64,000 nt of DNA from Thalassia testudinum (lineage: Eukaryota; Streptophyta; Magnoliopsida; Alismatales; Hydrocharitaceae): positions 60,820,501 through 60,884,500 of the forward strand of contig JAZHRO010000019.1 in the NCBI GenBank assembly GCA_037157565.1, written 5' to 3'. Each line of letters begins with the position of its first letter. Positions within the stretch are counted from its first letter, which is position 1. Under the pieces are notes generated by a model, which saw nothing but the letters and a program-made list of their open reading frames with translations, was not told the origin of the DNA and did not search any database. The translations under genes were made by a program, and so were the position numbers. Below, in pieces: positions 24,481-35,046 of the stretch.

Positions 24481-26338
24481 TCTTGTTACGACCCGGTTCC
24501 CGAATCCCTACGGGACACGAGATCGGACCAACTCGACTGATCCAAAGACCCAGTCATCTAACAAGAAAGTAACCAAAAAGCAGGAAAGTAAATCACATTC
24601 ACTATGCTAAGCAACTAACAGTAAAAAGGTACAGCAGTAAAGAAGTAAAACTGTTACAGTACATATCACCACCACAACAGTAGAAAGTAACAAGATACAG
24701 GAACATAAAGAACAGAACGTAAAAGTACAGAACATAAAGGTACAAAAGTCTACTCACTATTACAAACGAGTACAATAAAAGAGCTACAACTACTGGGCTC
24801 TACTGGGCCCAGCACCCTCTGCAGTCGTAGGCTCTGGCTGCTCAACACATGGACCTGAAAAGGGGTTATGAGAACACAACATCAGTGAACGCTGAGTAGA
24901 GTGGCAACCAACTAACTAAAGCAGTAAAAGTGGACAGGTAGTTGTTGTTTTTCAATTTCTTTCTTTAACTAGTTATTCCTTTTCCACCACTTGGTTTATT
25001 TACCAGGTCTCTTTCTTGATCTCGAATGTTTCTCATGGGAACGATCTTGATTGCAGTCTTTTCCGAAGAGTAGAAGACACACGTGGTGCTCTCCTGGCCG
25101 GGAGAGTCCCCCGTGGTGATCCTACACCTAGTCAATCACCCCAAGGTCACGGACAGACGTAACGGTGACTACGACATGCTCGATAAGCGCACGGGTAGCT
25201 ACCCCGCACTAGTACGCGGTCAGTTGTTTCCACTAACAGGTGCGCCTAAAGTACAACACAGAACCAGTATAAGGCCTAGCCCTCTCAGTAACAGGGGTCT
25301 AGCCCTTAAGAACCAAACAGGGGTCTCGCCCCTCCACAGTCCGCGCATCCTCGCTTGACTACCTTGGTTTTCCTAGTGGGCCTAACAAGTCGGTGTAGGG
25401 TGGCTAGCTAAACCCCGGGCCCCGTGGGGTGGCTAGCACTCTCCCTACACTAGTAGCTCTCCCCGGTACAGTGTACACGAGGGTCAAGAAGTCGGTACAG
25501 AGTAGCCAATCCTAACCCTGGGTCCCAACCAAAGGGCGGCTAGCTTCGCTCTGCACTAAACAGGGGGACAGTCGCTCTCCTTGGTACTCCGTACTCAAGG
25601 GCCAGCTCACTTCCCCACTCACATTTCCAAATCAATTCTATTTATTTCCAGGAGCTCTACTCCTAATTCCTCATAGGGTTCATGCTCATGTTCCTCATGC
25701 CATTCCATACCAGGTTTCATCATTTCTATTTTCATTCTTAGGTTATACACATGTAGCTTGTATTGCCATCGTTCACATCATACTCAGGTTATACACAAGT
25801 AGCTCGTATTTCCATCATTCACATTTCCATTCTCAATTTATGTACATGCAGCTCGTAGTGTGTCATTTAGCATATACAACAGGAAAATTACATGCAACAG
25901 TTAACTAGCACAAGTATTTTATATTCCACAGGCAGCTGTTATTCATTTACAGACAGTTGTTATCATTTCTATCTACTCATTCAAGACTGTAATTCAATCA
26001 TCCAATACCAGTATTTCTCGTCCTAGGATTCATGCCATATCCTAGATTCTAATCATTCATTCCACACATGCATTTAGGCTTGTATTTAAATTAGGGGAAG
26101 CCACTCTACCAGTAAACTCAGGAGTATTGGGGGCTTGAACGGCAGGCTCACGTGCCTCAGCAAGCATCGAACCCGTAATGGAATGAAGTCCTATAACAAG
26201 GAACAATCACAAGGGAACTATCAGAACATTATGAAAAGCCTTCTAACAAGTAGAGGAACTCACAAGGAACACATCGGTATCTTATTTGCGTAAAATGGAC
26301 CCTAAACGGGTCAAAACAGGGTTACTGATGCAAAATCA

Positions 26339-27224
26339 GAGGAAGACGTCTTAAAAGTGTCCAGTATCATACCTCAGTCTTTGCGTCCACCCCAGACGTC
26401 TAGGAACTCTTCTAGACCGTCTGAATCCAGCTCCAGTCGTTCGACCACCTCTCCAGACATCTGGAAGTGCTTCCAGCCGTCTGGTGCATCGCCCAGATGT
26501 CTGAGATGCGTGGAAGGGCATGTCCCGCACCTTCCCGAAGCAATTCCTGCACGAATCCACCAAATCTCCGAAAAAAGGCATGTAATAGGGCAGTAGCGGA
26601 GCAGCCTGCATGGCCATATCTGCAAAGAGGATGTACCTTCGTGAAGCCCTCTCCTTAGACGTCTAGAACCACCTCCAGACATCCGCTCCGTCTTCTGGTC
26701 TCCACTCCAAACGTCTGATTCTGGGAAAAACCCAGAACTAGAACCTGCTTCTTCTCTCTTGCACCGTGCATGGCCGCGCCTCGCCTCCTCGCCTGCAGCT
26801 CCGGTTGCAGCAGTGTCGGGGAGGACTCCCCCGACACACTCCTCTTCGCGCGCGTGCCGCTCCGACCGTGCGCTCCCGGTGAGCTCCCACGCGAGCTAGC
26901 GAGCTTACTCTCCTCCTCTGCTCACGCCGCTCCTCCTCGCCGTTGCTCTTGTGCTCTCGCTTGTGCTAGCTCTCTCGCTGGAGTGGAGAAGAAAAGGGGA
27001 AGGTGGCTGGTGTGAGGAGAACGAGAGGAAGGGGTTTTATAAGGTCGGGGGTTTAGGGTTTGTTGGAGGTAGGGAGAGAAAGAAGAAGGGGAGGAAAAAC
27101 GAGAGTACTATCTGCACGCAGCTCGCTCGCAGACGTGAGCTCGTACTCAAAATTTTTGATTTCCAGACGTCTGGGAAGGTGTCCAGACGTCTAACTAGAC
27201 ATCTAACCCACAGTCCAAACATCT
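26339..27224. repeat. AGACGTCT array, Tekay 5' LTR
   Basis: Five exact AGACGTCT sites (near 26344, 26394, 26657, 27165 and 27184) among many one-base variants. In element orientation the group at 27160-27224 lies about 120-190 bp upstream of the TATA box at 27035-27044; the rest lies 310-700 bp downstream. Confidence 0.85.
27035..27044 (-). promoter_or_regulatory. TATA box of Tekay 5' LTR
   Basis: CCTTATAAAA on the coding strand, conserved with 19303-19312. No other TATA-like box with this conservation lies nearby. Confidence 0.55.
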
Positions 27225-27253
27225 TAAAGGCTCAAACAGCACAGGTCTTAACA

Positions 27254-27480
27254 CACCTCCTCGCGAAGAAGGATGCGAAACCTCGACTAATCCGCTGGAT
27301 CATGCTGTTGCAAGAATTTGACCTTGAGATTCGTGACAAGGCGGGAAAATAGAAGTGGTAGCTGATCACTTGTCCCACCTTCCTTTTGATATCATCGACC
27401 CTTCTGGACCTATCACAGAACACTTTCCTAATGAGCACCTCCTGACTATCGGTGCAGGACTTCCCTAGTATGCTAATTTA
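27254..27480 (+). pseudogene. Athila RNase H, 3' part
   Basis: Continues the interrupted Athila frame: [31 protein letters not shown], then a one-base break and VADHLSHLPFD-type sequence near 27360. Together with 16316-16799 it makes a full RNase H. Confidence 0.85.
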
Positions 27481-27629
27481 GTTAACTACTTGGTGTCACA
27501 TCAGATCCCATCTGATTGGCCAAAGGTCAAGAAGGACAAGTTGCTTTCTGATGCCAGGTACTACATCTGGGATGACCCGTACCTCTTCCGCATTACTACT
27601 AATAAGATCATCAGATGATGCATGCTAGA

Positions 27630-28597
27630 AGAGGAAATTTAGGACATTCTGTCCTTCTGCCATGACTAGGCCTACGGTGAACACTTACTTCGGACATAAA
27701 ATCGCAGGTAAAGTCCTATAGTGCGGCTTTTATTGGCCCACGATCTTCAAGGATGCATATGACTACTGTAAGGCATGCACTCGTTGCCAGACCTTAAGCA
27801 ACATGAGCCACCGTGATATGATGCATTTACAGTAGATTCTCATATGTGAAATCTTTGACATATGGGGGATTGATTTTATGAGACCCTTCCCTAAATCGGA
27901 TAGCTTCGAGTACATTCTCCTTGCTGTAGACTACGTGTCTAAATGGATCAAAGCTATCCTGGCCTAAACCAATGATCATAAAGTGGTAATCAAGTTCATT
28001 CATCAGCATATCTTTTCTAGGTTCGATGTCCCACGTGTTATTATCTCTGATGGAGGGACCCATTTTACAAATGCACAATTCAGATCCCTGATGACCAAGT
28101 ACGGGGTGTCACACCGAATCTCGACTCCTTACCACCCCCAAACCAATGGATTGGCTGAACTATCTAATCGGGAGATCAAAAAAATCCTCCAGGTCACTGT
28201 TCGGCCTGATAGGAAGGACTAGTCGGCTTGACTTCCGGAAGCTTTGTCGGCTTATAGGACCACCCACAAAACCTAATTAGGTATGTCTCCGTTCAGATTG
28301 GTGTACACGAAGGCATGTCACCTCCCCGTCGAGATGGAGCACAAAGCCTATTGGGCAGTACGGAAGTGCAATCTAGATCTGCTTAAGGCTGGAACCCACC
28401 GTCAACTTCAAATGAGTGAGATCAAGGAACTACGCAATGATGTGTACGAGAACTCGCAAATTTACAAAGAGCGGGTGAAGGCTTTTCATGACAAACACAT
28501 TTCTAGAAAAACTTTCCATCCTGGTCAGAAGGTCCTACTCTTTGATTCCAAGCTAAAACTTTTCCCAGGCAAACTCAGATCTAAATGGATTAAATGA
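27630..28597 (+). pseudogene. pol: Athila integrase
   Basis: The zinc-binding HHCC region runs from a Cys-His-Asp near 27658 to YCKACTRCQ (about 27766-27792). The catalytic core has [10 protein letters not shown] near 27860, the second Asp in VIISDGGTHFTNAQF (about 28040-28085) and the Glu in YHPQTNGLAELSNREIK (about 28130-28180), so the DDE triad is present. The C-terminal part (28283-28597) reads [55 protein letters not shown], characteristic of Athila. Stops lie near 27600-27660, 27710, 27830, 27960 and 28220. Confidence 0.9.
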
Positions 28598-29116
28598 AAC
28601 TTGGTGAGACAAATCTTTGGAAATGGAGTTGTCAAAATTAGTCAACTCAGCCTTGATTTTGAACCTTTCATCGTAAATGGGCAGTGACTCAAGCCGTTCA
28701 TTAAACTCACTGATACGAATTTGGCTGAGGTATCTTTTGATCCCCATTCTTATTGAGCTTATTACGATTGACTAATGGTGTTAAACTTAGCGCTTAACGG
28801 GAGTCAACTCATCATTTGTTGAAAAACTTGAAACCCTTTTGACACATCTTTTTGCTGAACTCATATTGCACTTTAGGGTTCGTCCATTAGAATAGCCAAC
28901 TCCATCTCTGATACTCGTACCAGAGCTTGAAATCATCCGCAACAGTCATCCTGACCTGTTCACCCATCCTTTGAACCTGTTCTAATGTACGATCTAAGCT
29001 AAACTCAAACCAACCTAATTTACAATGAGGACATTGTAAATCGTAGCCATGGGAGGTATTAAAATGCAAAATGCCGTGAGAATCAATTCATAAAAAGGGT
29101 TTCATAAAGAAAAAAG

Positions 29117-29459
29117 GAGGTTGAGGAAAAAGGAGGACCATTTGAGAGAAAAAAAATGAGAAAAAAGTAGGGAAGAAAAATTGAAAAGAGAAGAAAGGAG
29201 CAAAAAGATAAAGAAAGAAATTGAGTCCCTTCAAAGTAATATGAAACTTACCTAACTTTTAGGTTGGATCGAATAATGAATTAAGACGAGGTTGAGGAAA
29301 AAGGAGGACCATTTGAGAGAAAAAAAAATGAGAAAAAAGTAGGGAAGAAAAATTGAAAAGAGAAGAAAGGAGCAAAAAGATAAAGAAAGAAATTGAGTCC
29401 CTTCAAAGTAATATGAAACTTACCTAACTTTTAGGTTGGATCGAATAATGAATTAAGAC
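29117..29459 (+). repeat. 171/172-bp tandem duplication
   Basis: Copy 1 is 29117-29287 and copy 2 is 29288-29459. They start GAGGTTGAGGAAAAAGG and end GAATTAAGAC. The only difference I see is one extra A in an A-run of copy 2, so the duplication is much younger than the rest of the decayed element. Confidence 0.92.
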
Positions 29460-29929
29460 CTGGAAGACTAAAACTCAAGGGATTAGTGGTAAATACCGAC
29501 CTTAGGCCTCTTGGATCTAATTGGATTTAAACACTCACGTACTTGTCATGATCTGGATTAGTCCTCAAGAGGTTAAGGAAAATGCGAAGCTTGTGTATTA
29601 GGTCTAAGGCTTAGGGAGTATTCGGCGTCGTTAACTGACCTCTGGTTTGCGGGACTCGATAACTTAAGCACCCTAAATCACACACAGTTTGGTTCAGTGC
29701 TCTTTAGATAATGAAATCATGCCAAAGGGCATTTCTTTTGTTCTGAAAATGGTCCTAAGATTTAGATTAGGAGCGGCTCAAAAACACAAATTGATTTGGA
29801 CGAGTTCCCGATGTGTTGAGGCGGGAAATTCCCCTTAAAGATGTGCAATAACATATCGTCTCCTCGTGCTTATCTCTTAGGATATCTAAATATCCTACCG
29901 GGGTCATGTAATCACCTTGTGCTAGTTCA

Positions 29930-30100
29930 AATACCATGGAAAGATTATCATGAAATGTTAATTGCCGGGGTCTGGATTTAGCTACAGAATGCCATGGGCG
30001 GGATTATCCCGAAATCTCGAAAGCCAGGGTTCTAGGGGTTGCCATGGGCGGTGCTATCTCAAAGAATCGATTTCCAGGGACTCTGCGAGGATTGATGGTG
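29930..30100 (+). repeat. Three diverged repeats of about 53 bp
   Basis: The pattern CCATGG..(G)ATTATC..GAAAT..(A)GCC(A/G)GGGTCT recurs starting near 29935, 29990 and 30040. The copies are clearly diverged. Their role is unknown. Confidence 0.55.
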
Positions 30101-31472
30101 GGGACAAGGAATCCAATACAGACCGTATTTAGGGCCAATCTGAAGATGGATCTAAGGAAACATATAATGAAAAGAAAAAGAGAGAGAAAGCTCTCCACAA
30201 GTAAAATTCGCCTTCTATATCTCTTTCTTACAAAATGCATTGGCAAGCTAAACCTGGACTAACTATGTTATAAGCATGGGTGCTTTAACTGTTAGGTCCA
30301 ACGAACCTTAGGTTAGTTCCTGCAGGCCTTAAAAACCTTCGCGGCAGACTAAGGCGAAAGCTAGTCAGGTTTGGATCTGGGCTGGTACTTGAGTACCTCT
30401 AGGCCTATTGTTGGTACTAAGACCTAATTCCTAGAGATGCAACTTAGTAGGGCATCCTGACGATTACATCCGACCTAGATAACTGGTTTAGTCCACAAAG
30501 TTTTGCTAAGGGACTAACGAAAGCTAGGCATGGGGGTATGATGGGAACACCATCATGAGCCATAACTAGCTTAATTTGGTCTGATAAAGTCAATAAAAAC
30601 TCCTACATAACCATTAGAGGGTTATATAATGTTCTATTTTGAGAAGAAGATAAGAAACCAGGGTTATTTCTGCAATTTTAACCGCATTTCATAAATATAG
30701 AATAACCACGAGGTATTTCAGGGGTTTATTAAAGGTCATATGGTCATTAATGTCTAATAAGTAGGTCCATACAGACAGAAATAGATTTCCACGTATTTCA
30801 AGAATTAATGGACATCTAAAATCCTAAAAATTGATCCGCTTAATTAACTGAGGTTCTGGTCAAGATAAAATTCACATAAACCCTCTAAAATTCATAGAAA
30901 AATACTTTCTAGGGTTTAGCAACTTCAAATTGACCATCAGAACCCGTTTTGACCCAAAACAGAGTCACAGACAGACTATTGCCTTAATTTAGATTTTTAC
31001 ATAAATTACCCAATCAAACGAGGTCAAAACCAAAATCCAACTTCCCCTTTGGATTCTTTGGGTTCAAATTAGGTTTGTATCAAAATTTGAGCTCAATCTG
31101 AGATTATTTCAACCTAGTTTGCATTTTAGTCCAAGTCTGACTCTTATTCTCTCAAATAGCCCCTCAACTTTTGAATTTATTACAAAAACCCCCGTACTTC
31201 TTCATCTTCTTCACAAAAATGCCCCTGCTGCCATTACTGTGTGAACCCATGAACCGTCGACCTTTAATCAAGAGATTCTCCCTAATTTCACAACGAAATC
31301 CTTCTAAATTTGAAAGGAAGATTCTTGAGGAGTTGCTCTTCAATTTGAGGCAGGTCTTGCCTTCCAAATCTCATCCAAGAGTTCATACGATCTCTTGGAA
31401 ATCCTAAACCCATTCTGTGATTTTCGAGCTTTCAAAACTTGGTTTCCAAGCTTTGAAGCATGCCCTTTGGCC

Positions 31473-31480
31473 TATAAAAG
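31473..31480 (+). promoter_or_regulatory. TATA box of Athila 3' LTR
   Basis: TATAAAAG in the same context as 10091-10098, before a C/T-rich stretch. Confidence 0.55.
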
Positions 31481-32144
31481 ACCTCCTTGGCATTCCCTCT
31501 TCCTTCAGCAAATTTTTACGCCCAAGTCCTCTTCTCTTCTCCTTCTCCGGCTTGCTCCGAAGTTTGCTCCGACAACCTTCTTCCTCTGCCTTCTTCGCCC
31601 ACCACCACGTACAATAGGCAATGGGATTGTCTTCCTCAAGTTCTTCCGCGCCTTGCAATACCAGCAGGCGTCTTCGTCCTCTGTCGTCCTCGCCGATCTC
31701 CCTCACCGGAGCCTTCTCCTTCTCCAGCGTCAGCCTTATTGGTGCTAGAGCACCGCGATCATTTATTTTGATGATAACAAAACACGTGTCATTTAACATT
31801 TGCACTTTAAGTTTTAGATTCCAGGTCAATTGCAAATGGAGACGTGATTAAATGGAGTTCGAGCTCGCATTTAGGACGGATTAGAGGAGCTTGATGGAGC
31901 ACAAAGGAACTTCGTGAGGAGCGATAGCTTGAAGATGGAGGGATAAGAAGAATAGGATAAATTTCTATTTATCTTTTTCTATGTACTTCTATCTTTATTT
32001 CCTTGCTCTTTTTGTTTCTTAGAATATCTGTTAAAGAGCCTCAAAGTACCCTAACAGTAGCCCTAGGGACACTTGCACAATCCTAGGATACTTAGGTTTT
32101 CTGTAGAGAACTTAGAAAACCAAAATAGGGTCAGACAGCCTTAT

Positions 32145-32690
32145 CAGACGTCTAATCTGAAAATCAGACGTCTGATAATGACTTTTAAGACGTCTGACTG
32201 TCGTCTCAGACGTCCGATAATATTTAGGCTGGACTTAGTTAGTTCTATCTAATGAAATCAGACGTCCAGACCTTAGTCCAGACGTCTTAGAAGACGTCTG
32301 ATGTTTTTGCCAGACGTCCAATTAGTGGATCATTGCCTGACTTAGCAAACACTGAAGGTAATGACCGTTAGCCTCGTATCAGACGTTAGTAGAGGACCCC
32401 AGACGTCTGATACATGACCGTTTTGCCTCGACTGACCCAAAATCTCTTCTCAGAGATTTTCTAGCCGTTGTACTCTCTTGGGAATCAATTTCCGCAGAAA
32501 AGTAGGTTTCCAGACGTCCAGACTTAGTGCCAAACGTCCTGTGTGTCGTCTGATGGACATTCACTAGAACCCTGTTTAGATCTGATTCAAGTTAGGAAGG
32601 AAACCCGCCTAAAATCAGACGTCTGACTTTGTTCCTAGACGTCTTAAACTGATTTTCCAGACGTCTGATTCCAAGACCAGACGTCTGATA
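32145..32690. repeat. AGACGTCT array in solo Copia LTR
   Basis: Ten exact AGACGTCT sites plus AGACGTCC and AGACGTTA variants, often inside CAGACGTCTGAT. The array begins about 410 bp into the LTR, in the U3 part. Confidence 0.87.
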
Positions 32691-32760
32691 ACCCTGTCAG
32701 TGTAATGATTAATCCTGATTTCGGCTTGATTCTCCTAGAGCTTGCACCCAACGGTTATGG

Positions 32761-32820
32761 AAGCCTTCCAAGGCCTTCTAAAGCCTTCCAAGGCCTTCTA
32801 AAGCCTTCCAAGGCCTTCTA
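32761..32820 (+). repeat. 20-bp minisatellite, three perfect units
   Basis: AAGCCTTCCAAGGCCTTCTA occurs three times in tandem, with partial units on both sides. The related LTRs have only one unit followed by a TATA box; here the TATA segment is absent. Confidence 0.93.
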
Positions 32821-34618
32821 AAGCCTTTGTGTCCAAGAGAAATAGAAGAAAGCTCTTGCTCTCCAAGTTCGATCAACTTGCGCACCCGCTTTCCCGCCAA
32901 AGTTCACGAGAGCACCGTTTCGACGCACCCGCGTCACCAATTCGACGCACTTCCAACAAAGGGAAGTATCCTAACTCTTATAGAAGTTTAGTTTAAGAAT
33001 ATCTTTGTTGGCTCTATAAGTTTTCATTGAGGGACAAAATCCTTCTTGTGAAGAGAAGGGGTTGAGGAACGCTACCCTCGCACTTGTAGCGTTGTTGTAA
33101 TTGAGGTTGAATCACCCTCGTTTAAGTGATTCGTTTAGTGGATTTGATCAACTTGGTTGATCGGAAAATCCTAACTCGAGAGGGTTAGGTGGTGGTTTTC
33201 ACCCAGTTTGGGTTTCCACCTAAAAATAATTGTTCCATTTGTGTGATTGTCTATTTCTGTGAGATTGTTATATTTTAATTCCGCATTTTTACATCACGCT
33301 AATCTCACCCCCTCCAAGTAGGGAATTTCAGGCCTATCACAGCTGGCGTTTCCTCCGCCTTCTCTTCGTCCGCTAGGCACTTCATTCGACTTCTCATCAT
33401 CTACTGATTCCCTCCACACTTCCAAACTTCGGCTTCGACCTCCGACTCACCCGCTCCGTCATCATCTTCCCCATAGTTGGCATACCTCGGGCGTGGTCGC
33501 TACACTGCTATAGGCCATCATTCATCATGCCACAAGTCCCTACAACACCACTTCACCTCACTGATCAAAAGCCCCAAAGAAATTTGGAGCTTTGATCTCT
33601 CTAATGCTCCACCCCACACATGCGTGTCCACATTGTTGTCTCGAAGTCGTCCGACCTCCTCACTCACTCACGCGCACCACCAAGACCACCATCATGTTCG
33701 CCATCCTCAGGCGATCCTCCTTAGCATATTTGACGTGGACGCGAGGCCGTTTTCTGCTTTTCAGGTGACCGTCGGACCTCCGTCGCCGCCCCCGAGTTCT
33801 CCGACGTTAATTGCAATCCCACATCCACAACCCCTCTAGATTCCACCTCCAGGTGTTGCGGCTAACTCCCAGGAAGCGCTCTAGGCATTTAATTGGACTC
33901 CACAGCCTCATCCTCAACCTCAATCAGAAGCATCTTCAGTTGCTGCTGCATTGCGACGAAGCTGCGTGGGATAGTCCCACCTTGTAGAGTGAAGAAGCCT
34001 CGTCCACGGTCACGCCACGCGGGTCTAGCCAGGATCCGTTTACCCGCCTGTTTACCCACTTACTAATCCGATTAGGTGGGTGTGAAGAGAAAAAGAGAGA
34101 GAGGGGGGTTTGCTTCATTAAACCCCTCTCAACACTTAGTTTCTATGAGGCAACCATGCCTTTATGCTGTGCCTTCCCTTGAGCAGAGAAAAAAAGAAGA
34201 GAATAGTGCCTGCGCACTGTAGTAAAGAAGAGTTTAAGCCGTCTGATTGAAAGCTCCATCGTATGATCTGTCTGACACAGCGCACTATGCACTTGGCTTG
34301 TGTAGATTAAAATTGGTTGATACTGTTGAGATATTTGCTATTATTGTAATTAGGGTAATTGGTGATTCAAATCACCATTTTACCCTAATCTTTTTTGTAA
34401 TATTGACATTTGCTATTATATATACATTATTATTATTTAAATTTCTCATTAAATATTGTTATCTTATACTTAAATTGTGATATTGAGATTAATTACAACA
34501 CTTGCCCCTTGCGTTCAACATCGGACTTAAATTTGAGTAATAAATTGTATTTGTTTGATGCGATTTTGTCCTATACTAGAATGCATTTCTTAAGCATCAA
34601 TGATTTTGCATGTAAACA

Positions 34619-34930
34619 CATCCCAAGTAGACTGTCTTGCTTATTATGGTAGTCTCCTAAAAGTAATCACTGGAAACCTCCTATTAGGCTTCCCTTCTCT
34701 CATGTGTATGGCTCATACATTAAACACAACTTCTCAAACATCCTATCCCAAGGACCCTCAAATCGTTTGTGGTCCCATGGTCACTTTCTTTCTTGATTGA
34801 ACTCATATTCCCTCTTTGTGGTTTTAATTGACCTTCCCTCTCTAACATTCCTATGGGGATGTAACCATCCTCTTGATAGTACTCAGAATGGAGGTCTCTC
34901 AACAGACAATTTCATGCACCATCGACAACC
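34619..34930. other. Non-coding flank of Athila
   Basis: Begins with the duplicated target CATCC (34619-34623). No gene or repeat is recognised before the plastid-like piece. Confidence 0.45.
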
Positions 34931-35046
34931 CAAATTGAATCTATTCCAAACATATATGACATGGTTCTTTACTTCGAAAGGGTGCAAATATCTAAAGTTC
35001 ACCCTTTTAGATATCATTTCTTATAAATTGTTGATACTTAATAGAA
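34931..35046 (+). pseudogene. ycf2: Plastid ycf2 fragment in nuclear DNA (NUPT)
   Basis: A frame of about 38 codons reads [20 protein letters not shown] and continues into a block ending near LLILN. This fits, from memory, an internal segment of the plastid Ycf2 protein ([20 protein letters not shown]..). Similarity begins near 34931 and fades near 35046. Substitutions at many positions point to an old transfer. Only about 115 bp out of a gene near 6.9 kb is present, so it is a non-functional scrap. Confidence 0.75.

Larger units (their letters stand above)
16800..27253 (-). mobile_element. Tekay-type chromovirus nested in Athila pol
   Basis: A 10,454-bp Ty3/gypsy element on the minus strand. 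It begins TGTTACAACCC at 16800 and ends CTTAACA at 27253, with 5-bp duplications CACCT at 16795-16799 and 27254-27258. Removing it rejoins the Athila RNase H frame exactly (..[12 protein letters not shown]..). It has two long LTRs, an initiator-Met primer site, gag with remnants of a zinc knuckle, protease, reverse transcriptase, RNase H, integrase and a C-terminal chromodomain. Every gene has stops. It must have inserted after the Athila element. Confidence 0.95.
24484..27253 (-). repeat. 5' LTR of Tekay element
   Basis: 2770 bp, TGTTACGACCC..CTTAACA on the plus strand. It carries the promoter for this minus-strand element. It is 70 bp longer than the partner LTR, partly because of extra copies of a short ACATAAAG/ACAGAAC-type repeat near 24705-24745. 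Confidence 0.93.
28598..30538 (+). other. Athila 3' non-coding region
   Basis: No env-like frame with a membrane segment is left. The region holds the ACAATGAGGACATTGTAAA palindrome-like block near 29020 (Athila/Tat elements often have TTGGGGACAATG here), a 171-bp tandem duplication and weak 50-55 bp repeats. It ends with a poor polypurine tract, GCATGGGGGTA, directly before the LTR. Confidence 0.7.
31737..33330 (+). mobile_element. Solo Copia LTR (TACA-type ends) in Athila LTR
   Basis: 1594 bp from TATTGGTGCTAGAGC to GGAATTTCA, flanked by AGCCT (31732-31736) and GGCCT (33331-33335), a 5-bp duplication with one change. The intact Athila LTR at about 10343 shows the empty site. It is the same family as the LTRs of the element at 41484-46960 (shared GATGCTAGAGCACC start, motif array, GGTTAGGTGGTGGTTTTCACC near the end). 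With these borders the ends are TA..CA rather than TG..CA. It arose by recombination between two LTRs, or is a partial insertion. Confidence 0.88.
9156..34618 (+). mobile_element. Athila-lineage Ty3/gypsy retrotransposon with nested insertions
   Basis: The outer element starts TGATGGGAACACC at 9156 and ends GTAAACA at 34618. Perfect 5-bp duplications CATCC lie at 9151-9155 and 34619-34623. Lineage is given by the Asp-tRNA-type primer site, the PSREMQRRLNP reverse-transcriptase motif, the long LTRs and the gag-pol order. The body is split by a Tekay element (16800-27253) and the right LTR by a solo LTR (31737-33330). With both removed, along with their duplicated targets, the element is about 13.4 kb, normal for Athila. 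Many stops and frameshifts make it inactive. No env-like frame survives in the 3' region. Confidence 0.93.
30539..34618 (+). repeat. 3' LTR of Athila element, split by solo LTR
   Basis: Begins TGATGGGAACACC and ends TGTAAACA. Gross length 4080 bp; minus the solo LTR and one 5-bp target copy (1599 bp) it is 2481 bp, the same as the 5' LTR. TATA box TATAAAAG at 31473-31480. Confidence 0.93.

Noticed and set aside
28887..29069. Minus-strand frame with a CPHC motif in the Athila 3' region
   Set aside because: Only one Cys pair, no further domain, and antisense to the element; probably chance.
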